A stretch of DNA of 6,824 nt from an uncultured Eubacteriales bacterium. Lineage in GTDB: Bacteria; Bacillota; Clostridia; Oscillospirales; Acutalibacteraceae. Every line of letters starts with the position of its first letter. Positions within the stretch are counted from its first letter, which is position 1. The translations under genes and the position numbers were made by a program. The notes below the pieces were generated by a model. That model was given only the letters and a program-made list of their open reading frames with translations, was not told the origin of the DNA and did not search any database. The stretch covers positions 1-6,824 of the forward strand of contig CAKRVQ010000054.1 of NCBI GenBank assembly GCA_934408795.1, in the 5' to 3' direction. Shown here in pieces: positions 1 through 4,951 of this stretch.

Positions 1-6
1 CCATCC

Positions 7-54
7 GCCGCCCGTCGCCGCGCACTTTTGCGCGCGCCGACGGGCGGCTTTTTT
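7..54 (+). terminator. Rho-independent terminator of an upstream gene
   Basis: An 11-bp perfect GC-rich stem (7-17 with 38-48) carries a second inner stem (19-24 with 29-34) and is followed directly by six T residues (49-54). This is a textbook intrinsic terminator for rightward transcription. The gene it ends lies left of the window. Read leftward there is no matching T-run, so it is probably one-directional. Confidence 0.9.
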
Positions 55-59
55 GTGCT

Positions 60-133
60 CTGCCGAGAGCGGAGTCGGCTCGGCGGCACCACCGACTCAG
101 GTTTGTCGCGCCGGACGCGCGTTGTCTCGGCAG
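60..133. other. Inverted-repeat cluster with three-way-junction layout
   Basis: A 9-bp perfect outer repeat (CTGCCGAGA at 60-68, TCTCGGCAG at 125-133) encloses a 7-bp hairpin (GAGTCGG at 72-78 with CCGACTC at 92-98) and a short CGCG hairpin (107-110 with 116-119). Together they could fold as a closed three-way junction of 74 nt. It is tRNA-sized but has no T-loop or anticodon-arm signature, so I do not call it a tRNA. The rest of 134-216 has no gene I can support. Whether this stretch is transcribed is unknown: it lies between a rightward terminator and the leftward terminator of the AraC gene. Confidence 0.4.
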
Positions 134-216
134 GGGTGTACGGTGAGAAAACGGTACCTGCCCGGTGCTGCGCACAAGCGGTGTCAGACGGTGTAAAATG
201 ATTTTCGGACAATAAT

Positions 217-246
217 GCGGCATTGAGCTTTTAGGCTCAATGCCGC
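217..246 (-). terminator. Hairpin terminator after the AraC-family gene
   Basis: A perfect 12-bp stem (217-228 with 235-246) with a 6-nt loop begins four bases past the regulator's stop codon. Read leftward it is followed by ATTATTGTC, a weak U-tract. Read rightward it is followed by CGTTTTAT. It therefore probably works as a terminator for the leftward gene, and may also block transcription from the left. Confidence 0.7.
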
Positions 247-250
247 CGTT

Positions 251-1099
251 TTATACCGACCCGACATTGCTTTGCGGATCGGATTTGTATGTTTTTTTGC
301 AGGCGGAAGGAAGCATTCCGGTTTGCTGCTTAAATATTCTGGTAAAAAAGGACAGGTTTTGAAATCCGCAGTCCCGCGCGGCGCAATTGACCGACTCACC
401 TTCCGCGATCAGTCTGCAGGCGGCCTTGCAGCGATAGTTGTTTATGTAGTTGACTATTGTTGACCCGGTGATGTTTTTAAAGCTTCTTGAAAGCGAGTAC
501 TTGTCGCTATACACCACCCGAGCAAGCTCATCCAGGGTGATCTTTCGGTAATAGTTGTTGTTGATGTACATAATTGCTTCTCTGACTTCATTAAAATGTC
601 GGATGTTTGCTCCTGTCGGCATCGAATCTTCAAGATGCTGCTTCGCCAGACGGATAAGCAGTTTCAAAACAGACAATCTGAGTTCTGCAATCCGGCAAAT
701 ATCGGATCGGTTTTTATAGGAGCTTATCAAAGAGGTTATCGCTTCTGAGATCAGCGGATCCCTGAAATGCTCCGAGAATAATATTTGTGCGGGATCAAAG
801 CCGGACTCGGTTGAAAAATCGGTATCAATAATAACACAGTGATACTTTATGTATTTGTCGGCACCCGTATAGTGGATGCGGTTACTGTTAATGACCGCAA
901 TATCGCCGGGGGAAAAGCTTTGTCGGTCGCCGTCGATGATGATGAACCCCCGACCTTCGACACACAATTGAATTTCCGGATTGGCATGCCAGTTGGCAAT
1001 GTCGCTTTGGGTGCCTGCCGTCCTGATAATGTCGTTGTTGACAATGCACGGTGCCTTGTCGGAAATATCGGAGTAATCTTCATGACGGTATTTTTTCAT
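251..1099 (-). CDS. AraC-family transcriptional regulator with cupin sensor domain
   Basis: A cytoplasmic one-component regulator of 282 residues, a usual length for the family. The N-terminal part (about residues 30-80) looks like the AraC cupin ligand-binding barrel, with the HxNPEIQLCVEG and SFSPGDIAVINSNRIHY segments. The C-terminal part (about 175-268) has the double helix-turn-helix: the first around 187-210 (KITLDELARVVYSDKYSLSR) and the second around 233-262 (CAARDCGFQNLSFFTRIFKQ), where the second matches the family signature well. I chose the ATG at 1099 because GGCGGAG lies 5 nt upstream; a TTG seven codons earlier is in frame but has no better signal. The gene is divergent from the YgjV-like/sialidase-like operon and so is its likely regulator. 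The ligand is not evident; cupin-type AraC proteins commonly sense sugars. Confidence 0.93.
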   Translation of the reverse strand: MKKYRHEDYSDISDKAPCIVNNDIIRTAGTQSDIANWHANPEIQLCVEGRGFIIIDGDRQSFSPGDIAVINSNRIHYTGADKYIKYHCVIIDTDFSTESGFDPAQILFSEHFRDPLISEAITSLISSYKNRSDICRIAELRLSVLKLLIRLAKQHLEDSMPTGANIRHFNEVREAIMYINNNYYRKITLDELARVVYSDKYSLSRSFKNITGSTIVNYINNYRCKAACRLIAEGESVNCAARDCGFQNLSFFTRIFKQQTGMLPSACKKTYKSDPQSNVGSV

Positions 1100-1162
1100 G
1101 TTCTCCGCCTCTCTTTGCAATATTGTGTTAAAAACAGACAGTATCGGGTATGTGATTATCGT

Positions 1163-1178
1163 TATAATGCTATATAAT
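1163..1178 (+). promoter_or_regulatory. Probable activator-dependent promoter of the ygjV-like operon
   Basis: Two perfect TATAAT hexamers occur rightward, at 1163-1168 and 1173-1178. No recognisable TTGACA-like box lies 16-18 bp before either. A -10 without a -35 is typical of promoters that need an activator, which fits the divergent AraC-family regulator. From the second -10 the start would be near 1185, about 40 nt before the ATG at 1227. Confidence 0.45.
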
Positions 1179-1188
1179 ATAAATTATA
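1173..1188. repeat. Palindrome formed by the two divergent -10 boxes
   Basis: TATAAT (1173-1178) and its exact inverse ATTATA (1183-1188) are separated by ATAA. The left arm is a rightward -10 and the right arm is the leftward -10 of the AraC-family gene. A protein or polymerase bound to one side would exclude the other, so the two transcription units are probably coordinated. Confidence 0.6.
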
Positions 1189-1211
1189 CCGAACGGATAA
1201 AGATTTTGCAA
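1183..1211 (-). promoter_or_regulatory. Promoter for the AraC-family gene
   Basis: Read leftward, TTGCAA (1206-1211) is followed by a 17-base spacer and a perfect TATAAT (1183-1188). Transcription would start near 1176, giving a leader of about 77 nt before the ATG at 1099. The -35 matches the consensus at four of six positions. The -35 lies within 16 bp of the divergent gene's start codon, so the two transcription units share this control region. Confidence 0.65.
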
Positions 1212-1226
1212 GTGCTTTGGAGCGTG

Positions 1227-1814
1227 ATGACGATGAAAACGGCAGCTTGGTTTTTCGGTATAGGGGCAATGCTTTTTCTGTTTTGCGCTTATCAGCAAAA
1301 GGAACGAAAGAATCTCCTCTTGTGTAAGCTCGGGGCAGATATTTGCTGGGCGATTCATTACGGCCTTCTCGGTGCGTCGGGAGGAGCGATTCCGAATATT
1401 GTAGGCATATTCAGAGAATCAGTTTTCGTCAACAGGAAGAAGGGAAACCGGGCGGACCGCATTATCTGGCCGATCGCGTTTGCGGCAGCCAATCTGTCAC
1501 TCGGGGTCGCCATGATGAAATCATACATAGACCTGCTTCCCCTCGTATCTTCCGCGCTTGTTACGGTATCTCTGTGGCTTAAGGATCCGAGGATTACGAA
1601 AATAATATCGCTGCCTGTCTCCTGTGCGTTTTTGGTATACGATGTTTTTGCGGGATCTTACATCGGCGTAATCAACGAAAGCCTGGCGATAGTCTCGATC
1701 CTCACATCGGTTGTAAAAACGGTCCTCCTTAGGATCGGAGAAAAGGCGGACGGCAAAGCATCCGCGGTAGGTATAGCCGATTCGTCGGCAAAAACAAAGG
1801 AGAGATCAAGATGA
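1227..1814 (+). CDS. YgjV-family inner membrane protein
   Basis: An integral membrane protein of 195 residues resembling the Imp-YgjV family, whose biochemical role is unknown. About six hydrophobic segments are visible: residues 5-22, 30-50, 79-97, 100-119, 127-142 and 145-168. The N-terminal block with QQKERKNLLLCKLGADICW, HYGLLGASGGAIPN and the FRESVF stretch is the part that suggests the family. A charged, Ser/Ala-rich tail of about 25 residues follows the last segment. I chose the ATG at 1227 (GGAG at 1219-1222); the ATG at 1233 and a GTG at 1224 are alternatives. An ATG at 1098 would place the start before the promoter. The stop overlaps the next gene's ATG (ATGA, 1811-1814), so the two are translationally coupled and probably act together. 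Transport or permeation of a small molecule is a guess only. Confidence 0.8.
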   Translation: MTMKTAAWFFGIGAMLFLFCAYQQKERKNLLLCKLGADICWAIHYGLLGASGGAIPNIVGIFRESVFVNRKKGNRADRIIWPIAFAAANLSLGVAMMKSYIDLLPLVSSALVTVSLWLKDPRITKIISLPVSCAFLVYDVFAGSYIGVINESLAIVSILTSVVKTVLLRIGEKADGKASAVGIADSSAKTKERSR

Positions 1815-3079
1815 AGTATTATAAAAACGACATATTCAGACCCGACACGGAAACCGATGATCCGCATATCGTGTTTCCGTGCGGAAGGATCGAAACGGAC
1901 AATCACACCGTAATAGAGACGGTGCCCGAAATGAGCGAAAAGGCAAAAGAGTTTGCCGACGAGATCAACGGATCGGTTATCGGCAGCTTTGAAAAGGATA
2001 CTGATAAGATGTGCCATGTTTCGACCTTCTGTTTTACAAAGGACTTCATATATGTGTCATACTATGCAAATACATTTTCGCCCGATGAAAACCCCGATTA
2101 TCAGGTGGCGCGAATCGCCTATGCGCCTGTCGGAGACTACGAAAACAAGAGGGTGGTCGATATTATGGCTGCGGGCGATGAATTGTCGGGACATAAGGTT
2201 AAAAAGGTTTACGATACGGTATTGATGCAAAGAGATGACCGACCCGACCGAATCTACATCCTGTGGACTGCGCTGGCGGATGATCAGTATTACAGGCTCT
2301 ACAGAATCTTGAATACCGAAACAAAGGAGCTCGGTGAAATCGGGGTGAATCGCTTCAGGGCGGGCTGCGTTGAAAACGACTTCAGCACATCCGGGATCAA
2401 AAATGCCCTCGCGTCCTGTAAAACAGGCTACAGGGAGCTCCATGTCGATATCGGTATAATGCAAAAACTGTCAAGGCGTACCGAAAACGGCATCGTCTGT
2501 TATTATACCGGCGCATACAGCGGCAACTTCAACTGTATTATCAAGAGCAAGGATCTTATTACCTGGGAGTATGTCGCTCAACCCGATGTCGGAAAAGGCT
2601 CGTTTTCAAACGATGCTTTGTGGGAAAACGCGGTATATGTTCTCGGTGACAGGGTCTTTTACTTTGTGCGGCAATGGCTGCCCGACAGAAAACCCGACGG
2701 TACACCGATCCCCGGGTGCCATCGGAATCAATGGGGCTCGGATTACGGCTTTTTGACCTGTTATGATCTTATAAGCAAGAGCTGGGCGAGACCCGTCCTG
2801 ATAGGGGACTGTCAGTCACGCTCCGACTTTATTTACTATCGGAACAATCTGTATCTGTTCCATGCGCCGATTGACAGAAATCATATCGGGATAGTCAGAA
2901 TAGATACAGAGAATATTGAAAACAGCAGCGTTGTGCTGCAGGCGGATATGAAGGGAAGCTGCTTTTACCCGTTTGTTCAGTACGATTACAACAGGGAAAA
3001 ACTATATATGTCATATACCGTTGACAGGCGTCATATAAAAATATCCGGATTTGATTTTGACAGATATATTCAACAGTAA
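1811..3079 (+). CDS. Sialidase-like (BNR/Asp-box type) beta-propeller protein, cytoplasmic
   Basis: A protein of 422 residues that I recognise only at fold level. It is rich in alternating strands with Tyr/Trp and Asp and carries an Asp-box-like segment (KSKDLITWEYV, near residue 240) like those in sialidases and five-bladed-propeller glycosidases. Its last part (CFYPFVQYDYNREKLYMSYTVDRRHIKISG) looks like the final blade of sialidase-family proteins. There is no signal peptide or membrane segment, so it should act in the cytoplasm, unlike secreted sialidases. No clear FRIP motif is present, and I cannot assign the catalytic Arg triad or Tyr/Glu pair from sequence alone, so activity on sialic acid is unproven. 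A strong AAAGGAGAG site sits 6 nt before the ATG, which overlaps the stop of the membrane-protein gene. Alternatives are a glycoside hydrolase or lyase of GH32/43-like fold, or a non-enzymatic binding protein. Confidence 0.6.
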   Translation: MKYYKNDIFRPDTETDDPHIVFPCGRIETDNHTVIETVPEMSEKAKEFADEINGSVIGSFEKDTDKMCHVSTFCFTKDFIYVSYYANTFSPDENPDYQVARIAYAPVGDYENKRVVDIMAAGDELSGHKVKKVYDTVLMQRDDRPDRIYILWTALADDQYYRLYRILNTETKELGEIGVNRFRAGCVENDFSTSGIKNALASCKTGYRELHVDIGIMQKLSRRTENGIVCYYTGAYSGNFNCIIKSKDLITWEYVAQPDVGKGSFSNDALWENAVYVLGDRVFYFVRQWLPDRKPDGTPIPGCHRNQWGSDYGFLTCYDLISKSWARPVLIGDCQSRSDFIYYRNNLYLFHAPIDRNHIGIVRIDTENIENSSVVLQADMKGSCFYPFVQYDYNREKLYMSYTVDRRHIKISGFDFDRYIQQ

Positions 3080-3260
3080 TGCCGTTTGGGGCGAGTTCGG
3101 ATTTATTATCGTTCGCCCAAGAAAGCTCGGGACGCCCGCGTCGGATCGCGGGTGCCCTTGTCGACGGGCTGACGGCAGACTGCCGACGGGGCGGCGTCAT
3201 CCTGCCGATGATGCTATCCGTTTTCCGCGATTTACCGAAATTTTCGGGGGCGGTTTGCGC
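3080..3260. other. Gene-free GC-rich spacer with several hairpins
   Basis: I see no supported gene here. The spacer holds inverted repeats: CCCGCG/CGCGGG (3134-3139 with 3147-3152 approximately), CGGCAG-A-CTGCCG (3173-3185), and CCGAAA-T-TTTCGG (3235-3247). None is followed by a clear T-run, so a canonical terminator for the propeller-protein gene is not evident; termination may be Rho-dependent or rely on these hairpins. The last repeat lies about 15 bp before the next promoter's -35 and could be an operator. Confidence 0.5.
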
Positions 3261-3288
3261 TTGACATTTCGGCGCGTTGTGATATAAT
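3261..3288 (+). promoter_or_regulatory. Strong promoter of the glpP operon (extended -10)
   Basis: A perfect TTGACA (3261-3266), a 16-bp spacer and a perfect TATAAT (3283-3288) preceded directly by TGA, which forms an extended -10 element. This is the best promoter in the window. The expected start is around 3295, which gives a leader of about 140 nt before the TTG start of glpP. Confidence 0.88.
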
Positions 3289-3302
3289 AAATTTAAGAGA
3301 TG

Positions 3303-3340
3303 AGAGATGCAAAGTGCCTTGCGGCTTTGTGTCTTTTTTT
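3303..3340 (+). terminator. Leader terminator of the glpP operon, candidate GlpP target
   Basis: The arms AGAGATGCAAAG (3303-3314) and CTTTGTGTCTTT (3325-3336) pair along twelve positions including several G-U pairs; T3315-G3324 can add one more. The loop is short and the downstream T-run is 3334-3340. An alternative inner pairing is GCC/GGC with a TTGC loop. The hairpin begins within about 10 nt of the predicted transcription start, so a terminated transcript would be only about 45 nt. GlpP proteins are known to act on leader inverted repeats of this kind in response to glycerol-3-phosphate; that GlpP acts here is an inference. Confidence 0.65.
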
Positions 3341-3434
3341 GTTTAATGATACCGGGATTTTACCCTTTCTCATGCCGCAAATCGGCGGAGGCGGGATCGC
3401 ATACCAAAAACACACATTAGGAGGAGGCGCAATT

Positions 3435-3995
3435 TTGGAAAACGCGATAAAAGACGCACTGGAAAGAACACCGGTTATCGCCGCGACCTACCGTGCAGGC
3501 TGGCAGGCAGCCGTCGGCTCGGATGCAGAGGTCCTTTTTATGCAGGGCGCGAACATTCTTTCGATCGAGAGGGATATCGGTCTCGCCAAAGAAAACGGCA
3601 AGTTCGTATTCGTTCATATGGATCTGGCAGAGGGGATCGGAAAAGATCGGGCTGCAATGGAGTGGCTCAAAGGACTCAAAACTGACGGAATTATCACAAC
3701 GAGGACCCAACTCGTAAAGGCGGCGGGGGAGATAGGCTTGCTTTCGGTCCAGCGCTTTTTCATTTTGGATTCGAAGGGAATGCGTTCGATAGCAGAGACC
3801 ATAGAAACCGCAAGGCCCGATTTTATTGAGATCATGCCGGGCGTTATACCCAAGGCACTGAGACTGTTTACGGGCGGCGACATTCCGGTGATAGCCGGGG
3901 GACTTATCGAAACAAAGCAGGAAGTGACCGCTGCACTTTCAAGCGGCGCACTTGCGGTGTCCACCGGAAAACGGGAACTTTGGAACGAAATATAG
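3435..3995 (+). CDS. glpP: Glycerol-3-phosphate-responsive antiterminator GlpP
   Basis: An RNA-binding regulator of 186 residues, close to the usual GlpP length, that in Bacillus relieves leader termination of glp operons when glycerol-3-phosphate is bound. Family blocks are clear: VHMDLAEGIGKD (60-71), DGIITTR (84-90), VQRFFILDS (105-113), PDFIEIMPGVIPK (128-140), PVIAGGLI (151-158) and GALAVSTGKRELW (171-183), in keeping with its TIM-barrel-like fold. I chose the TTG at 3435 because AGGAGGAGG (3419-3427) lies 7 nt upstream and homology starts there. An in-frame ATG at 3300 would sit almost on the transcription start and run through the terminator hairpin, so it is unlikely. The gene heads the operon and is preceded by a terminator, so it probably controls its own transcription as well as that of the downstream oxidoreductases. 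Confidence 0.95.
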   Translation: MENAIKDALERTPVIAATYRAGWQAAVGSDAEVLFMQGANILSIERDIGLAKENGKFVFVHMDLAEGIGKDRAAMEWLKGLKTDGIITTRTQLVKAAGEIGLLSVQRFFILDSKGMRSIAETIETARPDFIEIMPGVIPKALRLFTGGDIPVIAGGLIETKQEVTAALSSGALAVSTGKRELWNEI

Positions 3996-4047
3996 AATGC
4001 GGCATATATTTGCCGAGTATAAATATTGTATCTGCGGAGTAGTTGAG

Positions 4048-4107
4048 TGCGGAATGACCGAGAGATGTTTTTTGAGCATCTCTTCGGTGCTTCGCATTTT
4101 TCTTTTT
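4048..4107 (+). terminator. Intrinsic terminator between glpP and the mgtC-like gene
   Basis: A long stem: TGCGGA (4048-4053) pairs with TTCGCA (4091-4096), then after an internal loop ACCGAGAGATG (4057-4067) pairs with CATCTCTTCGGT (4077-4088) with one bulged base. The loop is TTTTTTGAG. TTTTTCTTTTT follows (4097-4107). It lies about 50 nt past the glpP stop and 195 nt before the next start, with no convincing promoter in between. It may attenuate read-through, and its 5' arm shares GAGAGATG with the leader terminator. Confidence 0.82.
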
Positions 4108-4135
4108 CCGTGTTAAATAGATGATAGGGTGTTGT

Positions 4136-4279
4136 TTGTCTGCGATCGGAGACGATCGTGCCGCGGCGGTCCGTCTCAACGGGTGCCGAGGCATTCGTCC
4201 TCGAGGGATCCGTTCGGACATCGAAAAGAGATGCCGATAGGCGGCAGCACCGACGAGTTTCGCTGATTTTAAAAGACAA
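4136..4279 (+). promoter_or_regulatory. Structured leader upstream of the mgtC-like gene, class unknown
   Basis: Several helices could form here. A closing stem TTGTCT (4136-4141) pairs with AGACAA (4274-4279). A hairpin CGATCG-GAGA-CGATCG (4143-4158) has a GNRA tetraloop. A stacked arm forms from GTCCG (4169-4173) with CGGAC (4215-4219) and AACGG (4178-4182) with CCGTT (4210-4214), capped by CGAGG/CCTCG (4187-4191 with 4199-4203). A last hairpin is TGCCG/CGGCA (4232-4236 with 4242-4246). I do not recognise the M-box magnesium riboswitch or any other known class. No clear promoter or expression platform is visible, so its regulatory role is an inference. Confidence 0.4.
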
Positions 4280-4300
4280 CAGATAAAGGGATGATCAGAT

Positions 4301-4948
4301 TTGAATAATGTATTTATAGCTACTGTTTTGCGCTCGATCGCAGCGGTCCTGATAGGTGCCGCCATCGGAGGAGAACGCGCCCGTCACGGCAGGGCGGCGG
4401 GAATAAGGACCCATGTGCTTGTGTGCCTCGGCGCCTGTATGACTTCGATGACAAGTATGTTTGTATCCGATGTATTGGGCAACAACGGCGATGTGTTCAG
4501 AATATCCGCGCAGGTCGTCTCGGGCATAGGCTTTTTGGGCGCGGGAATGATAATACTCAAAAGCAACAATATGATAAGCGGATTGACGACCGCTGCAGGC
4601 GTGTGGACTACCGCTACCGTCGGCGTCGCGCTCGGATACGGATATTATATCGGCGCCGCAGCGGTCACGGTACTGTTTTTATCGACGACGCTGCTCTTTG
4701 CAAAGATCGAACGAAAAAGGAAGAGCACCGAGACCGTTTATATAGAGGTGGACGATGCCTATAAGGTGAACGAAGTGTTGAAAAAGCTGGAGAGCAAACT
4801 GCCCGAAAGCTTTACATATCATATTTCCGCACCGAAAAGCGGAACCGTCGGCAATGTGGGTATCACTGTTGTGACCGACAGGATGATCAATACCGATATA
4901 GGGTCGCTGACAGAAATCGAAAACGTTGTTTTTGCCGTGGAGGAGTAA
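4301..4948 (+). CDS. MgtC/SapB-family membrane protein
   Basis: A membrane protein of 215 residues. Family signatures are clear: GGERARHGRAAGIRTHVLVCLGA (23-45), where the Arg-Thr-His block is strongly conserved; SGIGFLGAGMII (74-85); and GLTTAAGVWTTATVGVALGYGYY (94-116). Hydrophobic segments lie near 3-22, 37-58, 67-85, 94-112 and 115-134, followed by a cytoplasmic ACT-like C-terminal domain (145-215). MgtC proteins are linked to growth at low magnesium and to control of membrane ATP synthase or P-type ATPases; the substrate, if any, is uncertain. The start is the TTG at 4301, with AAAGGG (4285-4290) a rather long 10 nt upstream; ATGs at 4291 and 4308 are out of frame. It ends 3 bp before the next ATG and encodes that gene's ribosome site, so it belongs to the glycerol-3-phosphate operon. 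Confidence 0.92.
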   Translation: MNNVFIATVLRSIAAVLIGAAIGGERARHGRAAGIRTHVLVCLGACMTSMTSMFVSDVLGNNGDVFRISAQVVSGIGFLGAGMIILKSNNMISGLTTAAGVWTTATVGVALGYGYYIGAAAVTVLFLSTTLLFAKIERKRKSTETVYIEVDDAYKVNEVLKKLESKLPESFTYHISAPKSGTVGNVGITVVTDRMINTDIGSLTEIENVVFAVEE

Positions 4949-4951
4949 AAA

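Noticed and set aside
60..133. tRNA gene
   Set aside because: The length and outer stem are tRNA-like, but there is no GTTCRA T-loop, no anticodon arm of the right geometry and no CCA-compatible acceptor pairing of 7 bp with a D-arm.
137..195. Short tandem repeat based on CGGTG (copies at 141, 163, 179 and 189)
   Set aside because: Spacing is irregular (22, 16 and 10 bases) and the flanks differ, so this looks like chance in GC-rich sequence rather than a repeat array.
1098..1226. N-terminal extension of the YgjV-like protein from an ATG at 1098
   Set aside because: It would start upstream of the likely promoter and overlap the AraC gene's start region. The extra 43 residues do not look like the family and no ribosome site precedes them.
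3300..3434. In-frame ATG-started N-terminal extension of glpP (45 residues)
   Set aside because: It begins about 5 nt after the predicted transcription start, has no ribosome site, runs through the leader terminator hairpin, and adds nothing like GlpP sequence. The TTG at 3435 has an ideal AGGAGG and fits the family length.
4108..4300. M-box (ykoK) magnesium riboswitch or other known riboswitch
   Set aside because: The position before an mgtC-like gene made this worth checking, but I see none of the M-box conserved sequence blocks, and no downstream terminator or ribosome-site sequestering helix that would act as expression platform.
3614..4365. Long leftward open frames opposite glpP and the mgtC-like gene
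   Set aside because: They are antisense to well-supported genes, have low-complexity, Ser/Arg/Pro-rich translations with no recognisable family, and cross the terminator and leader region.
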